Below are positions 56,282 to 64,000 of a stretch of 64,000 nt of DNA, piece after piece. The stretch's first letter is position 1. Each line of letters starts with the position of its first letter. Location of the stretch: assembly GCF_900185645.1 (NCBI RefSeq), contig NZ_FYAM01000026.1:57418-121417 (forward strand), in the 5' to 3' direction. A model generated the notes under the pieces. That model was not told where the DNA came from, ran no database searches, and worked only from the letters and a program-made list of their open reading frames with translations. The DNA is from Clostridium sp. BSD9I1 (GTDB lineage Bacteria > Bacillota > Clostridia > Clostridiales > Clostridiaceae). The translations under genes were made by a program, and so were the position numbers.

Positions 56282-57355
56282 TTAAGCTGCCTCCTTAAGT
56301 ACTTTCGCTGTATTTTTTCTCAACACCTTATACTTTATAAAAAATTCACTTCCTAGAACAAAGAAAAGTATAGTTGATTGTAATATTAACGCTGCAGCTT
56401 CAGGTATTCCAAAGGCTGTTTGTATAAATGCTCCTCCTTCTAAAAGAGCCGCAAATAATACACCAACGATTAGTATAACTGGCGCTTTTAAAGCTGAAAG
56501 CCAAGCTACTATTATAGCAGTATATCCAACTCCCCCTGATACTTCTACGGATAAAGTTCCACTTACTGCAGAAGCTTGAATCATCCCTGTAAGCCCACAT
56601 AATCCTCCACTTAAAAGCATTGCTACAATAAGTGTTCGTTTTATATTGATTCCTGCATAAATAGCTGTCTTTTCACTTTCTCCAAGAACTGATATTTCAT
56701 AGCCCTTTTTAGTATGATTTATAAAAATATGCACAGCTATAATTAGTATTAAAGCTATAATCCATCCTAAATGTACTCCCATAACTTCAGGAAGCACTGC
56801 ATTATCACTAAAGCTAGCTATCTTAGGAAAGCCCTGAGCTTTAGGATCCTTCCATGGTCCATACTGAAGATAAGTAACAAACTTTAAAGCTATATAATTC
56901 ATCATGAGAGTCACTATTGTTTCATTGGTATTAAATTTAAACTTCAGAATTGAAGGAATATATGCCCATATCGCTCCACCTACCATACCTGCTATAGCCA
57001 TAATGGTTAATAGTAAAAACTTATTCATATCAGAAAAATTCAATGCAAAATATGATGAAAAGAGGGCTCCCATAACTATTTGACCTTCTCCTCCAATATT
57101 CCAAAACTGCATTTTAAATGCTATAGAAACTCCAAGGGCAGTTACTATAAGAGGAATAGCCTTTACTATGGTTTCTTTGGTACTATATAAAGAGCCAAAG
57201 GATCCTTTTATCATTGCTCCATATACTTCAATAGGATTTAGCCCTAAAATGCTTATAAATGCAGCTACTACCAAAAAGGCTAATATTATAGAAATACATG
57301 TTATGAGTATACTTCTTTTAGTTGTAATTTCTTCTACCTTAATTATTTTAAACAA
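56282..57355 (-). CDS. Nucleoside ABC transporter permease 1
   Basis: 357 aa, nine or more membrane helices, BPD_transp_2 fold. Marks GGEGQIVMGALFSSYFALNF (~89-108) and GESEKTAIYAGI (~215). Stop overlaps the ATPase start region by 8 bases at 57348-57355, so coupled. NupP-type. Confidence 0.9.
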   Translation of the reverse strand: MFKIIKVEEITTKRSILITCISIILAFLVVAAFISILGLNPIEVYGAMIKGSFGSLYSTKETIVKAIPLIVTALGVSIAFKMQFWNIGGEGQIVMGALFSSYFALNFSDMNKFLLLTIMAIAGMVGGAIWAYIPSILKFKFNTNETIVTLMMNYIALKFVTYLQYGPWKDPKAQGFPKIASFSDNAVLPEVMGVHLGWIIALILIIAVHIFINHTKKGYEISVLGESEKTAIYAGINIKRTLIVAMLLSGGLCGLTGMIQASAVSGTLSVEVSGGVGYTAIIVAWLSALKAPVILIVGVLFAALLEGGAFIQTAFGIPEAAALILQSTILFFVLGSEFFIKYKVLRKNTAKVLKEAA

Positions 57356-58880
57356 CTTCGTATTCCTCGCCTTCTATTTTATTTCCTGCCATTAGATATC
57401 CTATCTTTTCCCTTGTAGCTTCTGTGCCTTTAAGCTCCCCTGTAACTTCTCCATTACAAAGTACAATGATTCTATCGCATAAATTTATAAGAACATCTAT
57501 ATCCTCACCTACATATAACGTAGATACTCCGCTCTTTTTCTGTTCATCAATTAAGTTATATATGGTATAACATGTATTTATGTCAAGCCCTCTAACTGGA
57601 TAAGCCATTATAAGAAGTTTTGGCTTCAAATCTAATTCTCTTCCTAAAAGTATCTTTTGAATATTTCCTCCTGAAAGATTTTTCACTGGGTAATATATAC
57701 TAGGAGTTTTTATATCAAAATCTTTTTTTATGTTAATTGCCTTTTCTTCAGCTTCTTTTTTTCTAAGTAAAAATCCTTTTTGTTTATGGTAGGATTTCAA
57801 GAGAAGATTATTCACTATATCCATTGAACCTATAAGTCCCATACCAAGTCTATCCTCTGGTACAAAACTCATGCTTATACCTTTTTTAATAATATCTCTT
57901 GGTGAAAGTCCAACTATGTTTTCACCTTCCATAGTTATTTCCCCAGATTCTATAGGATATATCCCAGATATTGCTTCGCATATTTCCTTTTGACCACTTC
58001 CTGCTACCCCTGCAATTCCAACGACTTCTCCCTTTTTAATATTGAATGTTATTCCCTTTACTGCTTTAGCTTTTTCTTCATTTAAAACTACTAGATCTTT
58101 TACACTTAAAAGTTCTTCTTTAAAACTTACATCAGCTCTTTTTATGGATAGATTTAATGCTTTTCCAACCATAAGCTCTGCCAATATTTTAGGAGAAGCT
58201 TCTTTTATATCAATAGTCGATATTGTTTCCCCTTTTCTTAAAACAGTTACCTTGTCACATATTTCCATAACCTCATCCATTTTGTGAGATATGAAAATTA
58301 CAGCACAATTATTTTCTCTCATTTTGTTTATTATTTTAAATAACTTGCTTACCTCTTGAGGGGTAAAAACTGTAGTTGGTTCATCAAATATAAGTATATC
58401 TGCTCCCCTATATAAGACCTTAATTATTTCTACTATTTGTTTTTCTCCTACAGACATGTCTTTTATTAATTTATCCAATGAAATATCTATTCCAAACTTA
58501 TGGCATATTTCATTTATTTTATTTAATGCTGCCCCTTTATTTATAAAAAAGCTATTCTTTTGTCCTATTATTATGTTCTGAAATACTGTCATGTTGTCTA
58601 CTAATTTAAAGTGTTGGTATATCATTCCTATTCCATTGTCTATGGAATCTTTAGGAGATGAAAAAAATGTATCTTTGTCATGTACATAAATGCTTCCGCT
58701 GTCTGGAGTATAAACCCCAGACAGCATATTCATTAAAGTACTCTTTCCTGCTCCATTTTCCCCTAAAAGAGCATGAACTTCTCCGCCATGAACTTTAAAG
58801 TTTATATTTTTATTTGCTATGACTTTTCCGAAGCTTTTATTTATATCTTTCATAACTATATATGGAACAGCTTTATTCAT
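57348..58880 (-). CDS. Nucleoside ABC transporter ATPase (double)
   Basis: Start at ATG 58880 after AGGTGAT; a GTG at 58889 overlaps that site. About 510 aa with two NBDs: first GENGAGKST (~42) and SVGEKQIVEI, DEPT; second GVAGSGQKE (~290) with LSGGNIQKILLGREL and a degenerate D-box (MAYPVRGLD). NupO-like. Energises both permeases. Confidence 0.93.
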   Translation of the reverse strand: MNKAVPYIVMKDINKSFGKVIANKNINFKVHGGEVHALLGENGAGKSTLMNMLSGVYTPDSGSIYVHDKDTFFSSPKDSIDNGIGMIYQHFKLVDNMTVFQNIIIGQKNSFFINKGAALNKINEICHKFGIDISLDKLIKDMSVGEKQIVEIIKVLYRGADILIFDEPTTVFTPQEVSKLFKIINKMRENNCAVIFISHKMDEVMEICDKVTVLRKGETISTIDIKEASPKILAELMVGKALNLSIKRADVSFKEELLSVKDLVVLNEEKAKAVKGITFNIKKGEVVGIAGVAGSGQKEICEAISGIYPIESGEITMEGENIVGLSPRDIIKKGISMSFVPEDRLGMGLIGSMDIVNNLLLKSYHKQKGFLLRKKEAEEKAINIKKDFDIKTPSIYYPVKNLSGGNIQKILLGRELDLKPKLLIMAYPVRGLDINTCYTIYNLIDEQKKSGVSTLYVGEDIDVLINLCDRIIVLCNGEVTGELKGTEATREKIGYLMAGNKIEGEEYEVV

Positions 58881-58900
58881 AATCATCACCTATACTTTTT

Positions 58901-60019
58901 TTATTTTGCTAATTGACCTTTTACACCTTCTACAAACCAATTAAAGCTTAATAATTCCTCATCTGTCATAACTTTGTCTTTTTCAACTTTTATATTTCCG
59001 TTTTGATCCTTTATTGGTCCTACAAATATTTTATTCTTTCCGTCCGTTATTTCCTTCTGAGCCTTTTCAACTGCTTCCTTTGCTCCAGCTGGTGCATTTT
59101 CAGTTAATGGGGCAAGTGATACCATACCTGTTTCAAGGCCTCCCCAAACATTTTGTGACTTCCATGTTCCTTCTTTAATTGCCTTTACTTGTTCAACATA
59201 ATATGGTCCCCAGTTCCATATAGGTGCTGTCATGTATGCTTTTGGAGCCTTATCTTTCATATCAGTGTTATATCCTATAGAAAATGCTCCCTTTTCCTCT
59301 GCTGCTTGCTGTGGCCCTGCTGTATCTTGGTGCTGAGTTATTACATCTGATCCTTCTGCAAGTAATGCCTTAGCCGCTTCCTTTTCCTTTGCTGGATCAT
59401 ACCAAGTATTTGTCCATTTAACCGAAACCTCTGCCTTTGGATTAACGGACTTTACTCCTAGTGTAAATGCATTTATACCTCTTACAACCTCTGGAATTGG
59501 AAATGCTCCTACATATCCTATTTTATTTGTCTTTGTTTTCATTCCTGCAACTATACCTGAAAGATATCTTGCCTGATATATTCTTCCAAAGTAATTGGCC
59601 ATATTTTCTGATGACTTGTATCCTGATGCATGTAGGAACTTAATATCCTTATGTTTTTGAGCTTCCTTTTCCATTCCATCCATAAATCCAAAGCTTGTAC
59701 CAATTATCACATTACATCCTTGATTTATCATATCTTCTACAACCTTTTGTACTTCAGCAGTATCTTCCTTAACAGACTCTTTATAAATGGTTGGAACCTT
59801 TAACTCTTTTTCTAAATACTTTCTACCTTCATCATGAGAATATGTCCATCCACCGTCTCCAACAGGCCCTACATATATAAATCCTACCTTTGCCTCCTTT
59901 TTGTCTGATGTAGCATTTTGAGTATTTGCTTCTTTTTTGCTGCTACCACACCCTGTTAAAGCTAAACCTATACACATTACAGATGCTAATAATAAAGATG
60001 TTATTTTAAACTTTTTCAT
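58901..60019 (-). CDS. BmpA-type nucleoside-binding lipoprotein
   Basis: 372 aa. Lipobox LTGC (Cys ~24) then a linker. BMP family body: KVGFIYVGPVGDGGWTYSHDEGRKYLEK (~43-70), IIGTSFGFMDGM (~104), and GYVGAFPIPEVVRGINAFTLG (~165-185). Binds nucleosides and hands them to the ABC permeases. The gene lies 65 bases after xpt, probably read from the same guanine-controlled promoter. Confidence 0.92.
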   Translation of the reverse strand: MKKFKITSLLLASVMCIGLALTGCGSSKKEANTQNATSDKKEAKVGFIYVGPVGDGGWTYSHDEGRKYLEKELKVPTIYKESVKEDTAEVQKVVEDMINQGCNVIIGTSFGFMDGMEKEAQKHKDIKFLHASGYKSSENMANYFGRIYQARYLSGIVAGMKTKTNKIGYVGAFPIPEVVRGINAFTLGVKSVNPKAEVSVKWTNTWYDPAKEKEAAKALLAEGSDVITQHQDTAGPQQAAEEKGAFSIGYNTDMKDKAPKAYMTAPIWNWGPYYVEQVKAIKEGTWKSQNVWGGLETGMVSLAPLTENAPAGAKEAVEKAQKEITDGKNKIFVGPIKDQNGNIKVEKDKVMTDEELLSFNWFVEGVKGQLAK

Positions 60020-60084
60020 CTTAATATTCCCCCTTATATAAATTTTATATTAAAATTTTATTTAAAATCAAAATTAAAAGCTTA

Positions 60085-60663
60085 CTATTCTTTGCTAAAT
60101 ACAACTTTTCCATCTTCTAATGCTTCAACTATCGCTAGGGATTCTAATTGTATTCCCTTACTTAATATCTCTTGCCTTCCTTGTTGAAACTTCTTTTCTA
60201 TTGCTATGCCTATTCCTTCTACAGCTGCCCCTGCTTGTTCACATAAACTAATAAGTCCTGCTGAAGCGCTTCCCATGGCTAAAAAATCATCTATTATAAG
60301 CACTTTATCATTCTCGTGTAGATAATTCTTAGAAACTCTTATCTTATAATCCTTGTTTTTTGTAAAAGAATATACATCTGCTTCATAAACACTTGTATCC
60401 ATATTGGTACCTGAATGCTTTTTTGCAAATACCACTGGTACATTATCAAAATATTGAGCTACTATACATGCGATACCTATCCCAGAGGTTTCTAAAGTCA
60501 TTATTTTATTTATATCTTTATCCTTAAATCTCTCCTTAAATTCTTTTCCCATCCAATTAAACAATTCTACATCAATTTGATGATTTAAGAAATTATCAAC
60601 TTTTAATATTCTATTTTCTATAACCTTACCTTCTTGAATAATTTTATCTACTAACTTATTCAT
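60085..60663 (-). CDS. xpt: Xanthine phosphoribosyltransferase
   Basis: Start taken at ATG 60663, GGAGAGG upstream; an ATG at 60681 lies in that site. 192 aa. PRPP-binding KVLIIDDFLAMGSASAGLISL (~122-142). MTLETSGIGIACIVAQYF and FAKKHSGTN fit the Xpt/HGPRT-like family. Salvages xanthine to XMP. Downstream of a guanine-type riboswitch and ahead of the nucleoside transporter genes. Confidence 0.93.
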   Translation of the reverse strand: MNKLVDKIIQEGKVIENRILKVDNFLNHQIDVELFNWMGKEFKERFKDKDINKIMTLETSGIGIACIVAQYFDNVPVVFAKKHSGTNMDTSVYEADVYSFTKNKDYKIRVSKNYLHENDKVLIIDDFLAMGSASAGLISLCEQAGAAVEGIGIAIEKKFQQGRQEILSKGIQLESLAIVEALEDGKVVFSKE

Positions 60664-60743
60664 CTGTTCATTCCTCTCCATATATGATTTATCAGTAAAT
60701 CCATATGCTTCAATCTATTTTAAGCACTTACTATAAAAAATAA

Positions 60744-60769
60744 AAACTCCCAAAAAAATTTGGGAGTTT
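60744..60769 (-). terminator. Riboswitch terminator of xpt
   Basis: Stem AAACTCCC / GGGAGTTT with an A/T loop. Minus-strand T-run follows. Sits between aptamer and xpt start. Confidence 0.9.
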
Positions 60770-60813
60770 AAAAAGCTAATTGCATTAAAAAACAACAATA
60801 TTAGCTCAATAAA

Positions 60814-60884
60814 CACCCATAGCCCAGCAATTTACGGTTGCCTGGTAGAAACACTTAGACCCTATTTCTAAGTATATATGAGTG
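60814..60884 (-). ncRNA. Purine riboswitch, guanine type
   Basis: Minus strand: P1 CACTCATA (60877-60884) pairs with TATGGGTG (60814-60821). Core GTTTCTACC and P3 GGCAACCGTAAATTGCT match the purine-aptamer consensus. The base before the conserved TATG is C, the position of C74 that specifies guanine; adenine would need U. The RNA would turn off xpt, and probably the nucleoside ABC transporter, when guanine or hypoxanthine is plentiful. Confidence 0.95.
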
Positions 60885-60905
60885 CGAATATTTTATTTTA
60901 ATTTG

Positions 60906-60934
60906 AGTATAATGTTCGTTAGTTACTTTGTTAA
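60906..60934 (-). promoter_or_regulatory. xpt-riboswitch promoter
   Basis: TTAACA (60929-60934), 17-base spacer, TATACT (60906-60911) on the minus strand, about 22 bases before the aptamer P1. Confidence 0.75.
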
Positions 60935-61034
60935 AAATATAATACAATACTTCTTAATAAAAAGCAAGCATTACTTGCATGATTTCGCTATAAATCAGCA
61001 AATTTCACTTTGTTAAGTATTTTATTATTTCTAC

Positions 61035-61078
61035 AAAAATGGCACAATCATCACAAAGTGCTGATTGTGCCATTTTTA
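61035..61078 (-). terminator. Terminator of the DAACS symporter
   Basis: Long stem AAAATGGCACAATCA / TGATTGTGCCATTTT with a loop of about 11 bases and a T-run on the minus strand. Confidence 0.9.
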
Positions 61079-61080
61079 TA

Positions 61081-62352
61081 TTAAGCTGCTTCTTTAATTT
61101 TATCCATATCATTAAATACTTCTAAATCAATCTCACCTTCAGATTTAGCTATAATTAATGTACCAACAGCATCTCCAGTGATATTTACTGCAGTTCTTGC
61201 CATATCTACAAGTCTATCTATACTTAACACTAAAGCCACTCCCTCTAGCGGAAGCCCTACTTGCTGAAGTACCATAGAGAGCATTACTACTCCAGAACTT
61301 GGAACCCCTGCTGTTCCAATAGACGCTAATGTTGCAGTGAGGATTATCATTAACTGCTGTTGCACACTTAAGTCTATCCCATACATTTGAGCAATAAATA
61401 ACGCTGCCACACCCTGCATTATTGAAGTTCCATCCATATTTACAGTAGCTCCAAATGGAATTGTAAAACTTGCTACAGGCTTTGAAATACCTAGTTTCTT
61501 TTCACATGTATCTAAATTCATTGGTATAGTAGCATTACTACTAGAGGTACTTAAACCCAATATCATGACTGGCCAAAACTTTTTAAAGAATTTAACAGGA
61601 CTTAAACCTCCTAAAACCTTTAATGCTCCTCCATATACCACAACTACATGTATTATCATTACAAATACGCATGCAAAGAAGTATTTTAAAAGTGGTAATA
61701 GAACTTTTATACCTTGGCTAGCTACCACACTAGAAATAAGTGCAAATACTCCATAAGGAGCTAAGCTCATAATTAATCCTATCATTTTTAATAACACTTC
61801 ATTTATTTGATTTAAAATATTAACAAGGGGCTTTACTGGATTTCCTATGATATTGACAGCTATACCAAATACAATAGAAAATACTATTATTTGAAGCATG
61901 TCCCCTTTTACCATAGCCTCTACTGGATTAGTAGGAACCATATTTACAAGTATATCCATAATAAAAGGTGGAGCAGCACTTTTTATTTCACTACTTCCTG
62001 CAGTTAAAGCTACTCCAAGGCCCGGCTTTAACAAATTGGCAAAAAATAATGCTATTGTTACTCCTATGGCTGTAGTTAACATATAGTAAGAAAATATCTT
62101 CCCTCCAACTCTACCCAGTTTACCCATATCGCTTATGCTAGTTACTCCACATATTAAAGAAAACATAACTAAAGGAACTACTAGCATTTTAATAGCCCTT
62201 AAGAAAACATTTCCTACAGGCTTTAATATCCACATATTTAAAACTAATTTAACTTGATCTGAAAAAGCAAAATTAGATATTATTCCAAAAGCAATACCCA
62301 TAATTAATGCAATTAATATCTTAGTTGTATTAGACATTTTTTTAATTTGCAA
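61081..62352 (-). CDS. Dicarboxylate/amino-acid:cation symporter (DAACS)
   Basis: 423 aa from TTG, preceded by GGAGG 10 bases upstream; the next ATG is five codons in but has no spacing-fit site. Eight membrane helices and two re-entrant loops: GLSTSSSNATIPMNLD (~265-280, the hairpin-1 serine-rich loop), TVNMDGTSIMQGVAALFIAQ (~300-320), and GVPSSGVVMLSMVLQ (hairpin 2). GltP/GltT/DctA-like; glutamate, aspartate or dicarboxylates. Single gene. Confidence 0.92.
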   Translation of the reverse strand: MQIKKMSNTTKILIALIMGIAFGIISNFAFSDQVKLVLNMWILKPVGNVFLRAIKMLVVPLVMFSLICGVTSISDMGKLGRVGGKIFSYYMLTTAIGVTIALFFANLLKPGLGVALTAGSSEIKSAAPPFIMDILVNMVPTNPVEAMVKGDMLQIIVFSIVFGIAVNIIGNPVKPLVNILNQINEVLLKMIGLIMSLAPYGVFALISSVVASQGIKVLLPLLKYFFACVFVMIIHVVVVYGGALKVLGGLSPVKFFKKFWPVMILGLSTSSSNATIPMNLDTCEKKLGISKPVASFTIPFGATVNMDGTSIMQGVAALFIAQMYGIDLSVQQQLMIILTATLASIGTAGVPSSGVVMLSMVLQQVGLPLEGVALVLSIDRLVDMARTAVNITGDAVGTLIIAKSEGEIDLEVFNDMDKIKEAA

Positions 62353-62537
62353 TTTTCATCAACCTCCTGATACGTTACTTAGCATAATATTTCATTTGCC
62401 ATGTATATAATAACAAAAACCGACAATTATCGCAATAAATAATTTTCCCCAATGTATTTTTCTTAATATTCAAAATTGTATATGACAGTTTCACTACATC
62501 TTTCTTTCATTCCAAATTATATGTTATAAAAGCAATA

Positions 62538-62564
62538 AGACTATTAGTGGTATACTAATAGTCT
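62538..62564 (-). terminator. Hairpin after the 87-aa gene
   Basis: 11-bp perfect stem AGACTATTAGT / ACTAATAGTCT with a 5-base loop; T-rich tail on the minus strand. Confidence 0.7.
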
Positions 62565-62580
62565 CCAATTGTTTTTATAA

Positions 62581-62844
62581 TTAACAAATACTTATGCTTA
62601 ACTCATTATTATAATTTATATTTTCTTTTGCTAGAATTCTTCCTTTTTTAGTTAGAAATGCAACCTTATAGGAATTCTCTTCTCCTACCATTATATATCC
62701 TTTTCTTTTTAAAATAGCTATATTGAAATCAGATATAACATTATCAGATAAGGTCATCTTATTTTCTGAAATATTATAAAGATTTATTAGAAAATTTATT
62801 CTATCAGATATTTCCTTTAAAAAAAGTGATGTATACGCCTTCAT
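62581..62844 (-). CDS. Small protein of unknown function, possibly winged-helix
   Basis: 87 aa. Not recognised. An N-terminal helix, then ISDFNIAILKRKGYIMVGEENSYKVAFLTKKGRILAKEN resembles the helix-wing-helix end of a small winged-helix fold (wing at GEENSYKVAFLT). A GGTTGGTGAAAAG site precedes the ATG. The promoter bears a long palindrome, so it could regulate itself. Confidence 0.5.
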   Translation of the reverse strand: MKAYTSLFLKEISDRINFLINLYNISENKMTLSDNVISDFNIAILKRKGYIMVGEENSYKVAFLTKKGRILAKENINYNNELSISIC

Positions 62845-62880
62845 CTTTTCACCAACCTTATTCTGTAATCGTTATCTATA

Positions 62881-62932
62881 ATTATAATATAGAAAATAAT
62901 TAAATTCAAGTTAAAAACTTAACTTGAATTTA
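62881..62932 (-). promoter_or_regulatory. Promoter with 14-bp-arm palindrome
   Basis: Minus strand TTGAAT (62904-62909), 17-base spacer, TATAAT (62881-62886). The palindrome arms 62901-62914 and 62919-62932 are perfect over 14 bases with a 4-base loop, and cover the -35 box. Probable operator. Confidence 0.65.
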
Positions 62933-63003
62933 ACAATATATTCGCATGCTAATATAAATATATACTAAAATAAAAATCCGAGTTTTATGCCTTGTTAACA
63001 AAT

Positions 63004-63045
63004 AAAAAAGAGTTTGTGAAACTTTTTCAAGTTTTACAAACTCTT
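63004..63045 (-). terminator. Terminator of the tRNA operon
   Basis: Stem AAGAGTTTGT..AAACTT / AAGTTT..ACAAACTCTT with one mismatch and a T-run on the minus strand, 40 bases past the last tRNA. Confidence 0.85.
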
Positions 63046-63084
63046 ATATATCAACCTCTTACGTAATGCCTATATTATACTTTA

Positions 63085-63161
63085 TGGTGCGCCCAACAGG
63101 GGTCGAACCTGCGACCTCCGGATTCGAAGTCCGTCACTCTATCCAGCTGAGCTATGGGCGC
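63085..63161 (-). tRNA. tRNA-Arg (TCG)
   Basis: 77 bases, cloverleaf with acceptor GCGCCCA, anticodon loop CTTCGAA (anticodon TCG), T-loop GTTCGAC and encoded CCA. Last gene in the operon. Confidence 0.9.
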
Positions 63162-63188
63162 TTAAAGCGCATCTAACCTTTTAAAATT

Positions 63189-63262
63189 TGGAGCGGGTGA
63201 AGGGAATCGAACCCTCGTAACTAGCTTGGAAGGCTAGCACTCTACCATTGAGTTACACCCGC
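63189..63262 (-). tRNA. tRNA-Gly (TCC)
   Basis: 74 bases, anticodon loop CTTCCAA, T-loop GTTCGAT, CCA encoded. Identical to the copy at 63874-63947. Confidence 0.92.
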
Positions 63263-63266
63263 ATAT

Positions 63267-63341
63267 TGGAGCGGAAGACGAGATTCGAACTCGCGACGTT
63301 CACCTTGGCAAGGTGACGCTCTACCACTGAGCCACTCCCGC
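63267..63341 (-). tRNA. tRNA-Gly (GCC)
   Basis: 75 bases, anticodon loop TTGCCAA, T-loop GTTCGAA, CCA encoded. 4 bases from its neighbour. Confidence 0.92.
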
Positions 63342-63412
63342 AAATATAAAACATCAAAATCATAGATTTTGATATCCCTTAATTTTCTTAAACCACTATA
63401 ACAAATCATATA

Positions 63413-63496
63413 TGGTGCAGGTGACAGGAGTTGAACCTGCAAGCCATAGGCGCTAGATCCTAAGTCTAGTGCGTCTGCCAATTCCGCCACACCTGC
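63413..63496 (-). tRNA. tRNA-Leu (TAG)
   Basis: 84 bases with a long variable arm as expected for leucine, anticodon loop CTTAGGA, CCA encoded. Confidence 0.92.
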
Positions 63497-63528
63497 ATAT
63501 ATGTGCGTACTTATTAATTAAGTACTAA

Positions 63529-63604
63529 TGGTGACTCACCGGGGAATCGAACCCCGGACACCATGATTAAAAGTCATGTGCTCTACCGACTGAGCTAGTG
63601 AATC
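63529..63604 (-). tRNA. tRNA-Lys (TTT)
   Basis: 76 bases, anticodon loop CTTTTAA, T-loop GTTCGAT, CCA encoded. Confidence 0.92.
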
Positions 63605-63616
63605 ATATTATGTTTG

Positions 63617-63693
63617 TGGGGTGAATGAAGGGATTCGAACCCTCGACAACCAGAATCACAATCTGGCGCTCTACCAGCTGAACTACATCCACC
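63617..63693 (-). tRNA. tRNA-His (GTG)
   Basis: 77 bases including an encoded G-1 that can pair with C73, as required by histidyl-tRNA synthetase. Anticodon loop TTGTGAT, CCA encoded. Confidence 0.92.
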
Positions 63694-63710
63694 ACATCAT
63701 GCACAAATTA

Positions 63711-63786
63711 TGGTGCGCCATCAGGGATTCGAACCCGGGGCACCCTGATTAAGAGTCAGGTGCTCTACCAACTGAGCTAATGGCGC
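63711..63786 (-). tRNA. tRNA-Lys (CTT)
   Basis: 76 bases, anticodon loop CTCTTAA, T-loop GTTCGAA, CCA encoded. A second lysine acceptor for AAG codons. Confidence 0.92.
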
Positions 63787-63791
63787 ATATT

Positions 63792-63868
<77 letters not shown>

Positions 63869-63873
63869 ATATT

Positions 63874-63947
63874 TGGAGCGGGTGAAGGGAATCGAACCCT
63901 CGTAACTAGCTTGGAAGGCTAGCACTCTACCATTGAGTTACACCCGC
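63874..63947 (-). tRNA. tRNA-Gly (TCC), second copy
   Basis: 74 bases, identical in sequence to 63189-63262. The spacing of a few bases to its neighbour suggests local duplication in the operon. Confidence 0.92.
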
Positions 63948-63955
63948 AGGTTTTG

Positions 63956-64000
63956 TGGTCGGGGTGACAGGGATTGAACCTGCGACCTCATGGTCCCAAA
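63956..64000 (-). tRNA. tRNA-Pro (TGG), 5' part cut off by the window edge
   Basis: Acceptor end CCCCGACCA, T-loop GTTCAAT and anticodon loop beginning TTTGGGA (anticodon TGG) are visible. The rest is outside. Confidence 0.8.

Noticed and set aside
63242..63490. Apparent 82-aa coding frame
   Set aside because: It lies entirely across tRNA-Gly(GCC) and tRNA-Leu; it is a chance frame in tRNA genes.

Overview
This is about 64 kb of an AT-rich, spore-forming Firmicute, most likely Clostridium sensu stricto (a C. botulinum group I / C. sporogenes-like genome is my inference). The evidence is the low GC, strong GGAGG ribosome binding sites, the tig-clpP-clpX-lonB-lonA-engB order, a PyrR-attenuated pyr operon, reverse rubrerythrin, and spore-type proteins.

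Layout. 1-14 kb holds envelope, sensing and stress genes: a partial secreted propeller protein, a degenerate kinase-like protein, an XRE/membrane-protein module with a clear self-operator, a LysM-GH18 spore glucosaminidase, an orphan MASE3-like histidine kinase, a split YdcZ transporter pair, an ArAE/FUSC protein, a chemoreceptor, a small SASP-like protein, reverse rubrerythrin and Ppx/GppA. 14-27 kb is the most interesting part. It runs leftward as a BTAD/SARP-like ATPase regulator, a BCCT betaine-type transporter, a histidine ammonia-lyase homologue that has lost the Ala-Ser-Gly tripeptide that forms the MIO cofactor, a YfcC carrier, and a three-subunit molybdenum hydroxylase with its XdhC-type maturation factor. 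A betaine carrier beside a MIO-less HAL-fold lyase is what an ergothioneine (histidine trimethyl-betaine) degradation locus should look like. The BCCT and molybdenum-hydroxylase promoters share an exactly spaced 11-bp direct repeat (GAC-N8-GAC-N7-TGATAA), the geometry known for SARP activators.

27-36 kb holds a divergent zinc-uptake locus (znuA / znuC-znuB and a Fur-family regulator) with two palindromic operators. It also holds an orphan solute-binding lipoprotein preceded by a structured leader that looks like an undescribed transcription-terminating switch, a WYL regulator, a bactofilin, three low-complexity or Cys-rich spore-like proteins and a CPBP protease. 36-44 kb is the protein quality-control block (engB, lon, lonB, clpX, clpP, tig). 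45-55 kb is a complete UMP pathway operon, pyrB-C-F-K-D-E-carA-carB, behind a PyrR attenuator. 55-61 kb is a nucleoside ABC transporter and xpt behind a purine riboswitch whose specificity base is C (guanine type). 61-64 kb has a DAACS symporter, a small protein with a 14-bp-arm palindrome on its promoter, and a tRNA operon of ten genes (Arg, Gly, Gly, Leu, Lys, His, Lys, Arg, Gly, partial Pro).

All functions are read from sequence motifs and context. No database search was possible.
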